Shown here: positions 1-11,987 of the stretch, one piece after another
Layout: the number at the start of each line of letters is the position of its first letter
How positions within the stretch are numbered: position 1 is the stretch's first letter
Assembly (NCBI GenBank): GCA_935421215.2
Contig: OW285237.1
Span: forward strand, 4,278,001-4,342,000
Direction: 5' to 3'
DNA length: 64,000 nt
Source of the DNA: Melolontha melolontha
Lineage: Eukaryota; Arthropoda; Insecta; Coleoptera; Scarabaeidae
Translations under genes and position numbers: made by a program
The notes under the pieces: model-generated
Databases searched by the model: none
Told to the model about the DNA's origin: nothing
Seen by the model: only the letters and a program-made list of their open reading frames with translations

Positions 1-340
1 ATGCTTAGAACAACGGAAATGAAAACATTGAGGTCAATAGCGGGGAAAACACTGAGAGACAGAATCCCGAACAATCAAATACGGAATCAATGTGGTGTAC
101 ACGATATCGTACGGTGGGGCAGACAAAGGAGACGGGAGTGGAACCAGCATGTAACGCGAATGGATTGCGAGAGATTAGCCCGAATAGCAAGGGATCTAAA
201 GCCAATGGGCACCAGACCACCGGGAAGGCCCTTCGAAAGATGGCGAGATAGTTGGCAGTCTACGTCTCAAACATGACTGCAGCACTGTAAAAGAGATCGG
301 ATAAGAACAGGCCTAAGGCCTAATATAAGAAGAAGAAGAT
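1..340 (+). mobile_element. RTE-type LINE, 3' end (ORF2 C-terminus and tail)
   Basis: The frame open from base 1 to the stop at 274-276 encodes the C-terminal tail of an RTE-like endonuclease/reverse transcriptase polyprotein. It shows the usual RTE tail features, including a basic RRREWNQHV block and a GTRPPGRPFERWRD motif followed by W. The catalytic domains lie upstream of the window. About 60 bases of 3' UTR follow, ending in a GAAGAAGAAGATAG tail, as in RTE elements that end in short repeats rather than long poly(A). Directly after the tail the sequence switches to the C-terminal coding part of a gene on the other strand (341-2244), so this LINE was inserted into that gene. Family assignment is by recognition of the tail only. 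Confidence 0.75.
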
Positions 341-2244
341 AGTCATTGGTGGTTCAGTTATTCTCACATTCGACCAATTATTAACTCATAGTAATTTCTT
401 TCTTTTAATACACACATTTTCTTTTCTTACTTCTAATACTCTTCGGAGCCAATTCTCTAATTTTTGAAGCATCATCTTGAAGCATGGCCATCAGCATATT
501 TTCTGGGTGTGTGAAGAATGAATTTCTGTTTATAGTTTTTAAAACAATGTCCGGTTACAAGATGGCTTTGACTTTATGTCAAACCATGTTGGCGCGTATA
601 CTTTCATAATGAAAAGTGCTAGTTGCTTAAGGTTTGCTAGTGGTGTAGCCATTCCAATGTATAAGCGAAGAATCCTATTGGCGCAAGTTAGCCAGCGAGA
701 GTGTGCTAATTTCCCAGTGTCTCTTTCAGCTAAACTTGGTGAAACTAAACCAGACGAAATGGAAGAACAAATCTCGTAAAGATATTTTTGATCAGTGCTT
801 AGCAACTTTATATCAATATCCGGCAATTCTGCAGGAATCGCTTCAAAAGCTTGTAACTTAAAATCAAGGCACTTGAGGAGGTTTTTACCTATAGCTCCAG
901 AAAAGCTATTAGGACCTGCTGTGTTTCCATCAAGACTTAAAAACAAATTGCGCAGTGGCAATTCATTTGCGTGTAATAAGCACACAAACCATTGCAATGG
1001 TCTTTTTAAATGTGTTTCCAATAAGGCAATGACTCCATTTTTATACCCTGTGTTGACAGCCGTTCCATAACATCCGATTGCCACCAAAGATGAGAGACAT
1101 TTATACTTTTTATCTAATAAGGCGACAATATTCCTCATAATACTAGCTGCTTTTCCTGAATCTATTGTGAAATGTCCAATATATTCAGAATTTGGCTCAG
1201 ATACCATTGAAATATGTTCTTCGGTAATAGTCTTACGCCGCGACTTTTCTTTTGAAGTTATAATTAAAGTTTTGTCTTTACGACCATCAAAATAAATAGA
1301 AGTCAGAGGTTTTTCATTGCTAATAGAGCTCAACTACTTTCGAACTTTTTTCCTTTCTCGACGTATTTTACTACGATCTATTACGCTTGATGAGTTTTCC
1401 GCATCTATAATGTTTAAATCAACCATTACTGCGTTTACAACAAATGCTGCAGATCGATCTGAAACTCCAGTCCTGTCACAAGCTGTAGCAAGGGTTTGCA
1501 ACTTTTGTCTCATCTGCTTATTTCACTTTTGATTTTCTCTTTTGTGAACTTTTCTTTTTCCTTCATTAAAGCAAAAATCATCTTGCTCTGATTCTGATGT
1601 TTCACTTGAAGTGCTACTGCATGTGCATGACCGATGTAGTTCTGACATAGACGAAGAAGTACTTGAAGTGATGTTTTTTTAACGAATTGATCATATTTTA
1701 TCTTTCGAACTTCATTGCGTCGTATAGATTTTGTTGTCAACCTATCCACACAGCCAATAAACATTCTACGCTCATTTCGTTGGTCCTTTAAAAACTTTTG
1801 CTCTGCTGGAGGTATTTTTGTCACACATTTACATATGTTTCTGGACGCGCACTTACAGGTTGCGATGTCAAATAATTGTTTTTGAGATTCCTTTAAGAAA
1901 CTTTGTTTCTTTACTTCACTGCGCAGTTTCATATTTTTCATATTTTTGTATTTGTTGTAATAGGAAATCAATCTTGCTAAGATTTGTTGATTACTTATTA
2001 TAGGAATCGATGCTTTTTTCGATATTTGTTCAATATCAGTAGCAATTATTTCACATATGCACTTAATTGAAGGATGTTTTCGGTTGTTCAATTCAAGCAT
2101 ATAATTTTTTAGCCACAGGTAATATTTAATAATATCACAATGCGTAGGCAACACATTTGCACTTAATGTAATTGGTTTTACAAATACAGAGCAACACAAA
2201 TCTTTCCTAGTCTTAGGCATTTTAAATCTTTCCTCAGCAATCAC
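341..2244 (-). pseudogene. Broken multicopy transposon-associated protein of unknown function
   Basis: On the minus strand the N-terminal frame runs 2244-1510 and the C-terminal frame 1333-539. A one-base frameshift near 1520 moves reading into a segment beginning MRQKLQTLATAC. An in-frame TAG at about 1335 separates that segment from the block starting LSSISNEKPL, and a further break near 540 leads to HPENMLMAML and finally a TEPPMT end near 341. The protein has a Cys-rich patch (CKCASRNICKC) and conserved blocks IYFDGRKDKT, EEHISMVSEP, VAIGCYGTAVNTG and LQWFVCLLHANELPLR. I recognise these as a large multicopy family annotated only as uncharacterised in insect genomes. A transposase origin is plausible but unproven. 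The RTE LINE at 1-340 interrupts its 3' end. Confidence 0.7.
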
Positions 2245-2639
2245 GTTTTAACTTTTGGTAACGAAAATTTTACGTTTGATTAAGTTTTATAAACTTTTTT
2301 AACACGTTGCACTTCTAAATACTATGAAGAAACTGAAAGAAACTGTTTAAAATGATACTTTATTTTATGCATGGGAATCCCCTAACTTTGTTTTTGAGCA
2401 ATAGACTTTTTTTTCGAAGTTGGTCACAAGTGTAATAAGTAACTAAATCATAAAACTAAATCGTTTTAAAAGTTAGATATGGTTAGATATGAACGTTTTG
2501 ACAGTGATAAAAATGTAAATAAAACTTATAGAGAATAGTAGAGACATTTGCTAAAACTTTATTAGTAATAATTATACATAATAAAAGGCGTTCGACAGAC
2601 TCTTGCTAAAGGAGTGTATCTATAAATTCGTTAACAAAG
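2245..2639. other. AT-rich spacer, no feature seen
   Basis: Between the multicopy pseudogene and the Crypton fragment I see only AT-rich noncoding sequence with no recognisable motif or repeat. Confidence 0.5.
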
Positions 2640-3398
2640 CTAGACGCTATAAATACTTCTATTGAGATTACTTATGATTGTGAATACTGTAATTGTTATA
2701 TACTTTTCTGTAACACTAGAAGATTCGTGGGCATTAATAGGTATTCCAGGCAGATTCTGGGAACACACTATATTTTGTTTGAATCCCTGCTGATTCGCAT
2801 TAACTAATAAATCACTGTCCATTGACTTAGAAGTTGATGAATTCTCTGTGATTTTAGTAGACGTATTAGGTGCAGTGTTAGATAGTATTTCAGCAACGTC
2901 TAATTTTTTCTTGATGGAATTATCAACGTAACCTTCAGCCACAGCGGAAGATTTCCATCCTCCATGGCGCTTAATTGTAATTAAATCTCCTCCACTTTTA
3001 GTCAAATGTGTTACACTTGATCGTCTGAAGCAATGTCCAGTGAAGAGTTCAAGATTAGGTAATTTCAAGTAAGTAGCAATACTTTTTGGTACTTTTCCTA
3101 TTGTATTAATACCTGTTCGAATATTTACACACAAGTAATTTCTATATTGCGGGAAAAAACGCCTATGTGTAACATGACTGGGACGAAGATGATAATATTT
3201 TTTCACCAAATCAATCCATAACCTTTGAGTTATAATAAATTGTCTAGGAACATAAGTTTTAGTTTTTAGCACGACAGCCATTATGACATCATTTTTAAAC
3301 TGTATATCATCTACAAAATAATACAAATCTGTATAATAACAAATTTGTATTTGTATATACATGGACACACAGTACGTATTTACCAGGGTTTGCTTCAA
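2640..3398 (-). pseudogene. Crypton tyrosine recombinase, C-terminal catalytic part
   Basis: The minus-strand frame of 252 codons carries the catalytic half of a Crypton-type tyrosine recombinase, the enzyme these DNA transposons use for excision and integration. Visible are the HxxR box (TGHCFRRSSVTHL), the second basic/aromatic box (KRHGGW) and the candidate nucleophile Tyr in VAEGYVDNS. Upstream blocks (VPRQFIITQ, RFFPQYRNYLCVN, GKVPKSIATYLKLPN) match insect Cryptons. The first 40 or so residues look random, so the start is not native and the N-terminal DNA-binding half is missing. A Ser/Thr-rich tail follows the Tyr. The catalytic boxes themselves are intact, so this is a truncated rather than mutated copy. 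Confidence 0.8.
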
Positions 3399-3429
3399 CC
3401 ACCAGACGCATGCGTTTCTGTCTCACGAC

Positions 3430-4662
3430 TTTGTCAATGGCGGGGTTACAAAGACCTTACGAAGGTCACAAACACATACACAGAAATTAGACCTGTTATA
3501 ATCTGACAATTTTAACGAAGAACTCTGTGAAACTTTAACGGCCGTAAATATAACATTAAATAAACTTAACAATCTCACATACAAAACATTTCTCCAAAAA
3601 TATACTGGTCGAAATGTTCCTGCTGAATCCTCCATTTTTTAAATCAGTACCTATGGATAAGTGCCGACGAAACTGTCGATATATTAGGACACCGTGTGGT
3701 AAATATTGTAGCTCGTGCACTACATCCAACTATTCCATATAACGCATATGTAATAGCAACAAAAGTTATAAATACAGTTGATGCGAAAACAATAGCTAAA
3801 ACCATTTACGAGAATATGCACCAAATGCTTCATTCGGACGACAGGTACAAAGAAAAAATCTTTTTATTTGTCAGTGACAGTGCTGCATATATGTTAAAAA
3901 CAGGCAGACTATTACAGGAAGTATTTCCTAATATGTTGCATATTACTTGTGTAGCACATGCTCTCCAAAGAATCTGTGAATATGTCAGAGACACCTTTCC
4001 GGAATTTGATAGACTTGTATTCGCTTTTAAAAAAGTTTTCAGAAAATCACCATTGAGAGTAGCTCTTTACAGGAGAAAACTTCCATCTTTGTCACTGCCC
4101 CCTCTCCTACTCGTTTTTATGAAGAGGATTTCGATATTTTATAAAATTTCGTTATTTGTTTAAATGACGATGCTCGAACTATTTCTGAGTGCAAGGAACT
4201 AATACAAACTCCAAATTAAAAAAATTAATTGTACTTTCTTCAGGAACACCTTGGAAATTTGTCAAAACTAATCACATATTTTGAAAATCAAAATCTCAAA
4301 TTAAATGCTGGATTAACCACATTAGATGCGGCTATTAATAATTATTAAAATATTTCAAGTAACTTCGAATGTGGCCTTAGACAAAAGTTTGACCCAATTT
4401 TTAATAGAAATCCGGATTTAATAATATTGCGGCAATTGTGTATGGGGACATTGCCTTAAAATTTAACTGCTAAATACGCTGAAATAAAGGAATATTTCCA
4501 GTATGCACCTGTAACCAGTTGCGATTTAGAAAGGGCATTTTCTATCTACAAGGATGCATTTCATTCAACGAAAATAAATTTTACAGAAGAGAACCTTGAG
4601 AAATTATTGCTAGTTAATATTAATACTCCTTTGCTCAACTTTAACTACAAAATGAACAAATA
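3430..4662 (+). pseudogene. hAT transposase relative (CGGBP1-like), broken
   Basis: Three regions add up to one hAT-related gene. The N-terminal block at about 3510-3640 reads FNEELCETLTAVNITLNKL, then FLQKYTGRNVP. A core block (about 3643-4090) contains WISADETVDILG, SDSAAYMLKTGR and HITCVAHALQRICEYV. A C-terminal dimerisation-like block at 4480-4662 contains YAPVTSCDLERAFSIYK and ends NYKMNK before TAA. Stops and frameshifts lie near 3640, 4075-4165, 4345 and 4460. The block order matches the CGGBP1-like hAT family. The 5' edge lies about 30 bases from the Crypton fragment on the opposite strand; no terminal repeats were found. Confidence 0.7.
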
Positions 4663-5350
4663 AAAATTTATTTAGTATTTTATAGATTACCACCCGTTTA
4701 TTTTCCAATTATGTAATTAAAATTAGAAACTCTTTAAAAATACAAATTTTCAATAGTACCCCCGTGGGCGATGAACCATGGGCTTCTCGTGTCCGACTGA
4801 AAATACAATGGTAAGGTGGTAGCTGCAATACCATATGACCAGATTCTTCTGCAATAATATTAACTTTACCTGTCTACATACTTTACATGTTATTCCTGTT
4901 AAATATAAAATAATTAAATATAAAATTCCTGTTAAAAGTTGTGTATATCATTGCACGTCATATAATCATCATTAATGACGTGTATCGCTTACTTAATCTC
5001 ACAGAGTATACCATCTGTAAACTAAAATAGTAATAAAAGTTATAAATACAAGGTGTTTGCCTCAATTATATTTGTTGGGGGTGTTCGGCTCGTAGACGAA
5101 AGACGAAAGACAGGTTGTAAGGCTGTATACATTTTACGTTTTAAATCTTCGGTGAATGTTTGATAAATGAATAAATGTTCTTTCCTTTAAATATATTTAT
5201 TTGCACTATATGTATCCATTTTTGGATCTATAACGACTTATAATCTCATAAAACAGCTGTTGGGACTGGTGTCTCTTGTTAAAGTATAATTGTTATGTTG
5301 ATGTTAATTGTAAGACTCTGTTTCTTGGTGTTAATACTCTATTGGTACGG

Positions 5351-5420
5351 TAATTATATGATCTGTGTTTGTCAAAACTCATATCCCATAGAGTTTTGAC
5401 AAACACAGACCATATAATTA
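5351..5420. repeat. 30-bp inverted repeat with 10-base loop
   Basis: Bases 5351-5380 and 5391-5420 are inverted copies that match at 29 of 30 positions, separated by the 10-base loop ATATCCCATA. Such a perfect stem is unusual for decayed sequence. It could be the core of a foldback MITE or a transcribed hairpin; the family is not recognised. Confidence 0.85.
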
Positions 5421-5658
5421 AAATTATTTTACTGGTAGCTGGTAAAATTATAGGTTCGTCTCTGGTGTTTTCGGAAACGCATGAACAAAACTTTGTATTA
5501 ACAAAGACCTAATTACTGTTAGTGCTATAGCAAATAAAACACTATGGGTTAGTTTTCCAGGTTCATTGTTTTGGAAATGATCGGGTGATCAAACTCACAA
5601 GGTGCACAACATTAAGAAACAAATAATAATTCTATAGTTTCATATATTTATTGCAAAA

Positions 5659-5699
5659 CACTACAATATTGTTTCACCAAACAATGACTTCATCAGGTG
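5659..5699 (-). ncRNA. Hammerhead-ribozyme-like motif (PLE type)
   Basis: Read on the minus strand, CAC precedes an intact CUGAUGA core. A 14-base stem II region, GAAAC and a self-complementary ACAAUAUUGU follow, then A and GUG. CAC and GUG could pair as stem I. Stem II pairing is weak here, so this copy is probably decayed. Confidence 0.4.
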
Positions 5700-6954
5700 G
5701 ATGAAAACTCATAAAGCACTGATGTAGCAGGTATTCAACGCGCATTGGTACACTGTAAGAACAATATTTTAAAACGGTAAATAACAGTAATTGAATTTTT
5801 CACTTTAGAAAATATTTTACAAAATGTAGTCGAACTTTTAGAAAACCTAAATCCAAAATGTATTTAATTAGAACTAAATTGAGACTAGAACATCATTAAT
5901 TTCATTTCAGAATTATTAAATACATGTCGACTTCTTCAAAAATAATAAATGTGCATTCCAAATATTTTTGTGTTATTGCGGTTGAGGAAAATCCTTAACA
6001 TTCCAATTTAAAATAGCACCGTGTATAACTAACAACACATTTATATTTATTTATCTTATACCTTGGTCTAAAACGGAAATATAAGGCATTAATCATACAT
6101 GTTTTTCATCCACGAAAGGAGCTTAAAGGAATTTATTCTGCGGAAGCAATAAATTTACTTCAATAAAGCACAATAGGAAAATATCCACAATAAATTAAGT
6201 TTATTCGCTGCGTGGGCATACCTGCGTATAATATTTTAAAATTGCAACATTCTTTCAACAGTATTCTAGTTGTTTTAGATATTAATTAACTTCCTAAGAA
6301 ATATTTTTATTATCATAACAAATATTGAATCAGGAATTGAAGCAAATATGGCTATAGTATTTGTTAGTTGATGTTGATAGTATTTAAATTTGATTAATTT
6401 GTTAATATGATAGCAGAACGTTCCTTTAGATTCATGAAAAACGTAAGGTTTTACAAATTATTACAAAGCTTTATTGAAACCTAGATTTGCTGTGTCTATA
6501 TCTGCATAAGCAAAATAATCCACAATATAAAAATTATTACATTATCAAACACAATGGTGTAAAAATGAACTAGATTAGAGAAGAATGCAGCAACATTAAT
6601 TATAATAGACTTGCAAATATATAGATTGACTGAAGTAACGGTGAAAATTGCGGAGCATATTACACACACTAGCACACGCATATTTAGACGTATATGTGAC
6701 TCTAATGCCCGTAGACGTAGTGAAGTTACAATAGTGGAGATACATTCATCAGTACCTAATATGTGTTTAGTATGGCAGAATGAAAGTGTGGATGTACAGA
6801 TTTGCTTAGGGAATTGCAGCCGCTATTATAATAATTGATGTATGTATGCGTTAACATTGAACTGAAACAAAACTCTTTAAAAATTGTAACTAAAATAAAA
6901 TTATTAATGAGAGATAAATTAAAAAATGCCATCTCGAACATTCATTTCTAAATA

Positions 6955-8064
6955 GGAACGTCAAGCCAGCGGTTTCAAAGCTGCGAAAGATCGACTACCA
7001 TTCAGAAACACCCCGTGCAATGCGAGGTACAGACAAGACAAGCCTACCAACGTGTGGCAGCACAACAGAAAGGCTTGGGTTACACAAGTTTTTCGAGATT
7101 GGTATTCTAATAGTTTTTGACCGTCAGTCAAATCCTACTGTGACAGAAATGGGCTTGAACGTAAAGTTATATTACTCTTAGACAATGCCCCAGGACATCC
7201 AACGTCACTTGATACGCCGAGAGACTTAAAAGTATATGTGAAGTTCCTTCCACCAAACACTACGTCAATATTACAATCTATGGACCAGGGAGCAATACCA
7301 AACTTCAAAGCTTATTACCATCGCCAACTAATTCATGAAACTGGCGGGGAAGGAAGACAGTCTGCGAGAGTGATGGAAGTCATACAACATCATGAAGGCT
7401 ATTCACAACATAGACGAGGCTTGGAACGAAGTTAAAAAGAGTTGTATGAACGGGGTGTGGCGTAATCTTTGGCTAGATGTAGTGGAAGCACCTAGAAGAA
7501 TTGTCCAGATGCAGAGACAAGTGCTTGAAGACATTGCTGCAATGATTGAGGAGTCTGAAACTTGAAGATGTCGCGGTAGAAGATCTCGAACAACTTGTAG
7601 CAATGCACGACGAACCTCTCAGCAATGAAGATCTGATCGAGTTACAGAATAATCCCATCAACTATGAGGAAGAACAAGTAGAAGAGAGAGTTTTATTTTC
7701 AAGCGGAATATAAAATGCTCTTTCAAAAATTTATTCAGATTTGGACATATTGCAGAGCATAGACAGTGATGATGACAGTGTTTTGACCGTGTGTCAAACA
7801 ATTAAAAACAGCGTTGGGTATTATGAACGTATTTTACAAGAACGTAAAAGAAACGCTACCCAAAAGACAATAGATGTATTTTTCCGTTAAAAAACATGTA
7901 ATACTGCACAAAGTTTTCTTAGAATTAAAGCGATTGAATCAAATGATTTGTATTTTTTTGTATTAACTTTTGACTATGTTTATTCGCAAACCCCGATATA
8001 CGCGAATTTCACTTAAAGCGATTTTTTGCGGAACGCATCCCTCGCGTAAAGCGGGGTATTACTG
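6955..8064 (+). pseudogene. Tigger/pogo transposase (TIGD1-like) with 3' terminal repeat
   Basis: The reading starts in the DDE core with GFKAAKDR, then VWQHNRKAWVTQVF, then the second catalytic Asp in LLLDNAPGHP. The third region is LPPNTTSILQSMDQG (Asp in MDQG), followed by FKAYYHRQL. A frameshift near 7360 moves to a frame reading WKSYNIMKAIHNIDEAWNEV. The C-terminal block LVAMHDEPLSNEDL leads to QKTIDVFFR and a stop at 7890. A stop also breaks the core near 7119. Sequence at 7990-8064 ends in CGGGGTATTACTG followed by TA (8065-8066), the typical terminal repeat and TA target of Tigger elements. The N-terminal DNA-binding domains and 5' terminus are missing. Confidence 0.8.
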
Positions 8065-8066
8065 TA

Positions 8067-9285
8067 TAGCGTTTTATAAATATGACAAAAAAATAGTTGG
8101 AGAAAATAAGTTTCACGAATACATGGGTTGGGTTTGACAGGCCCAAAGCCGTTCTTATAGACAAACAACAGATAATACCATTTAAAAAAATAAGAAAAAC
8201 ATGCTTTTAATAAAGATAGGAAGGTACTAAGAAACTAAAGAAATTTAAAAAAATTATTTAAAAAATACAAAAAAAATTATTTTTCCAGATCTCACAGGCC
8301 AGCTGGTCAACCGGAGGGTTAAGCACAAACATTATATTTTGTTAATTATTTATTTGTTTTAATTAATAGTTGTAATTATTCTAATTATGATATAAAATAC
8401 TAAACAAAATTGTTTATATATTCGAATACTCCGAATTCCCTATAAAAATCCGAAATCTCGGGAAAACAAACATCTAAAATTACCATTTGCGGGAAATTTC
8501 AAATCTCTCCGCGACAGAATCAAGGAAACTCATTTCAGATTAAGGTAAACACGTCAAGTAAACAAATTGTAGATTATAGAAAGTGGCGTTTCTATTTTAC
8601 ATAGCGAAATTTATCTAAAACTCGATTAAAAATACATCGTCGTTGACATGTTTTAGCGTTAAAACCCAATCGAAAATTTTCTCAAAGTAATGCAGGTAAA
8701 TTTACGATGAAAATATTCAAGCACCGAGAAAATTAGGTCACATTCTTCAGATCTAATGGGCTTTTTCACAATGGAAAGAGAGCTTATTGTTATCGATGCT
8801 GTGTGCTGAGTTAAAAAAAGATAATTTACGGCCCTTTATGATTTTTTTTACGATTCGCTAAATTTGGAAGTCAATCTTTGAATCGAAAAGGGGCATAAGT
8901 CATGTAAAAGTTTGAAAGTCAAATATAATTTATAATCTTTTACTTATGCGGTTGTCAGATTTTAGGTATCTTAAATTTCAATTTTAATTTAAAAAAATAA
9001 AATTCAAGTAATTATTATGTTTGAATTCTTCGGCTCAAGTTGGATATATTTTTTGTACTGTTAGTATTAAGAACCAAAACGAGTTCTCTTATAGGGATTT
9101 TTCCATATCTTCATTACTTCAATACAATTTTTACAATACAAAAGAAATTTTTAATGCGTCTCTGAATTAATTGTGACTAATTTTGCATTGAAAGTTCTTT
9201 CAAAGGTGATCAATCTTAAGGTTTAAAACTTGATATAAAATAGTAATTGGCTAAATTATCTGCAATACTAGGTTTTAAATATATA
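8067..9285. other. Noncoding region, possible piggyBac remnant
   Basis: AT-rich with no clear gene. At 8100-8150 the plus strand reads HEYMGWV then QAQSRSY, faintly like the piggyBac YMGGVD block. GGG directly followed by TTAA at 8316-8322 could be a piggyBac end. This is weak evidence for a badly decayed element. Confidence 0.2.
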
Positions 9286-9917
9286 ATGAATGAAAAAGAT
9301 GTAATATGTACTTCCTTACTCCCTGTAAATTTCCTTAAAAACATCGCGAAGTGTAATGGCTTTGACGTAGAAATAATCAATAAATTAAAAGAACTAAATT
9401 AAACAAGACATTCCGTGAATCAACAATTGTGATATCTCAATGTAACCAGGAGAAAAAATCCATGTGTTTACCATACCATCATATCACGAAAAACATTAAT
9501 AGAGTTGTTAAAGAACGAGGTCTCCAAGTTGCCTTTCGGTCCGAAAATACCATCAAAAATCTCCTAGAAAATACCAAAAATAAAGTTAATTTAAATTTGA
9601 AATCAGGTATATACGAAATTAATTGCGATGATTGTAATTTGAAATATATAGGCCAAACGAAACGATCTATAATAACCCGGTTTAAAAAACACATATCACA
9701 TATTAAATTCAACAGACCAGAAAAATCTAACGTGGCCAATCATTCTTTAAATACATTGCACAATATGTCAATTAAAGGGTTAAAGCTTGTCAAAGCCATC
9801 AATAATCCCCGTGATCCTGTTACGCATACGGAAGCATTCATATCGTTGAAAACAAACAGAACGCGACGAATGGAGACAAGGGACCGATCTCTTATAGTTG
9901 TCTCTTTTCATTCTTAG
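9286..9917 (+). pseudogene. Penelope-like element, GIY-YIG endonuclease part
   Basis: A first block beginning at the ATG at 9286 (VNFLKNIAKCNGFDVEIIN) ends at a stop near 9401. The continuation at 9429-9917 reads LPYHHITKNINRVVKERG, VAFRSENTIKNLL, then the GIY-YIG nuclease core. In that core SGIYEINCDDCNLKYIGQT holds both tyrosines, KRSIITRFKKH the conserved Arg, and THTEAFIS a conserved Glu. PLE proteins place this nuclease after a reverse transcriptase, where it nicks the target; the reverse transcriptase is absent here. The hammerhead-like motif at 10124-10166 lies about 200 bases downstream, as expected for a PLE 3' end. One frameshift or stop breaks the gene. Confidence 0.8.
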
Positions 9918-10123
9918 AGAAGAGGTAGAAAGGTCGAATGCGGGCGAGGAGAGAATGAACACATGTGGTTGCCGTTTTCTTAAGGGAGGTAATTTTGTCT
10001 TAATTTTTAGTCGACATATTTTTATTTTAAAGTCAGCGTGGACGCCGTGTAAACTTAGTGCGTTTTCATATGTGTTTTAGATTTACTGTGCCCCATATGC
10101 GACACTTTGATCAGCGGTTTTTA

Positions 10124-10166
10124 CCTACTGCTGATGACAACTTAGTTGTCGAAATAAGTATTTAGG
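10124..10166 (+). ncRNA. Hammerhead-ribozyme-like motif at PLE 3' end
   Basis: CCUA pairs with UAGG at the end (stem I). The core reads CUGCUGA, one base off CUGANGA; stem II GACAAC/GUUGUC closes on UUA, then GAAA follows and a near-palindromic AUAAGUAU stem III. A better-preserved copy is at 33086-33128. The shared tail (GGTAAGGGCTTATATACC, then TTTTTTAAGTTT) to about 10255 recurs at 33003-33189, which defines the PLE end. Confidence 0.55.
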
Positions 10167-10255
10167 ATACAATTAGTAATTGTGGTAAGGGCTTATATAC
10201 CTTTTTTAAGTTTTTACTTAACCACAGTCTCCAAAGGAAGACTTTTGAGTAAAAT

Positions 10256-11175
10256 TCTGTTAGAACACAGAATGGTAATAAAATTCTTGACCAAACAAGG
10301 AGATGGTTTCAAAGAAATTCATCAGACGATAACTAGCATCAATAAGGAACATGCGTCGTCATATTCTATAGTAAAATTTTAGTCTAAGCAATTTCAATTG
10401 GATAAATTGAGGAACAGGTCTTAGCAGATTGGAGAAAAAAGGGTGTCAATTATTGCTGTTGAAGTGGAGGTATACGAAGCCACACTATTCAAAATTTTAC
10501 GTGATGATTTAGAAACGAACGGAGTGTCAGCTCAATGGTTTCCCAGATTGTTTGCTCCCAAACAGAAATTGGGGAATAAATTTGTGAGGAAGACTTGAGG
10601 GTTTTAGCTGACGACAAAAACCCGTTTTCGATCATTATAACAGGTGATGAGACGTGGGTGTATCACTGGGTCCCACCGACAAAACAAGGAGCCATGCAGT
10701 TGATTCACAAGAAATCCCCACACCCAAAAAATACAAGGACGCAAAATTCAATTGGAAAACTCATGGTGAAGGTGTTTTGGAATATACGAATTACAATTAC
10801 AATTACAGGAGGAGTATATAAGGAAAGAATCCGTAATTTGAAAATTGTCATACAGCAAAAAAGACCCAAAAACTTTGCTCAGATGATTACTCTGTTCCAT
10901 GACAATTGTAGAGTCCACAAGACTCACGCATTCCAATGACTGTGCCTTTATAGAGATGAAACATCCACCCTAGAGCTCAGACTTGGGACCGAGTGCTTAT
11001 TATCTCTTTCCTAGATTAAAGGCACCATCTGCGTGGAAAACGCTTTTCTTCAGATGATTGCCTGAAAGATTGTGAGGGCGTTTTTGAAAACTTACCAAAA
11101 TAATTTTATTTGGAAGGTCTAGCTTTATTATAAAAACGCTGGAATAAATGTGTAACCATATCATATGTTGAAAAA
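10256..11175 (+). pseudogene. mariner transposase, broken
   Basis: The N-terminal helix-turn-helix starts EHRMVIKFLTKQGDGFKEI, then the reading breaks by stops and frameshifts between 10380 and 10590. The longest open part, 10595-10939, holds the first catalytic Asp in ITGDETWVYHW and the second in LFHDNCRVHKTHA. Between these are MQLIHKKSPHPK and GKLMVKVFWN, as in mariners. The third region is recoverable at 10960-11010 as PPYSSDLGPS followed by YYLFPRLK, and the end at about 11150 corresponds to an RWNKCV-like motif. No terminal repeats were found. It abuts the PLE tail directly at 10255. Confidence 0.75.
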
Positions 11176-11414
11176 TAACATAGAGCTTTTCTTGGAACGT
11201 TTTCCATTCTTAGCTAAGTAGATAATTGTAAAAATATCCTCTCGTAACGAATTGATATAAAATGAAATAGTTTTGTGTTTTATAATTAAATATTAGACTC
11301 TGTTGTAAGTCTTATGAAGCTGCCGAAAACATGTACCAGGACCCAAAGATTTCCTTTTGTATCTTATATTATCTTCTCAATTATTTTGTCGGAAATGAAA
11401 TTTCGCAATTTGAA

Positions 11415-11418
11415 TTAA
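11415..11418. repeat. TTAA target duplication, left side of piggyBac
   Basis: TTAA directly precedes CCC, the canonical start of a piggyBac terminal repeat. It pairs with the TTAA at 13943-13946. Confidence 0.8.
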
Positions 11419-11434
11419 CCCATTTATTCCCATA

Positions 11435-11450
11435 GTTGCGTTAACGCAAC
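11435..11450. repeat. Perfect 16-bp subterminal palindrome, left copy
   Basis: GTTGCGTTAACGCAAC lies 16 bp inside the left piggyBac end. A related imperfect version (GTTGCGAAAACGCAAC) is at about 11774-11789 and the identical right copy at 13795-13810. A transposase-binding role is an inference. Confidence 0.9.
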
Positions 11451-11987
11451 ACCAAAAAAAAAAATTTTTCGTACTAAAAATTAATAATTTAGGATGTACT
11501 GTCAGTAACATTGCGTTAATAAATACTTAAACAACCTAATAAACATTTTGGGAACTGGTAATCCCATTTTCAATTTTGAATAAAAATAAAATAAAACTAT
11601 GGAATTTTCAAGAAAAAAACTTGTGTATCTAAGTTTAAATTAAATAACATACAGCTTATTTTTTCATTTATCACTAAGAGGTTTCATATAAAAGATACTT
11701 CACGTAACATTATTTTGGAAAAAAATCAATCCCATTTTTTCCGGAAATATTTCTCAAACGGATTTGAAACATAGCGTTGCGAAAACGCAACATTGGGAAA
11801 AATGGTGTAATTGTAGTCATGAGTAATATTCCTGTCTGAACATGCTTTTTCACGTCTGGGGGAAGTTTATTGGGTATCCGTTGTGTAATGCGAGTTTATT
11901 CAGTTCATTTACGCTGTGGGATAGAGAAGTTGAAGAAGTTAGAGTTCATAATAGTGTTATCTTGAGGATAACAGAAATATTACGCAA

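Larger units (their letters stand above)
4663..6954. other. Noncoding AT-rich region with hairpin and PLE-like motif
   Basis: No coding segment is recognisable here. It contains the long hairpin at 5351-5420 and a hammerhead-like motif at 5659-5699, both annotated separately; the rest appears to be eroded noncoding sequence. Confidence 0.4.
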
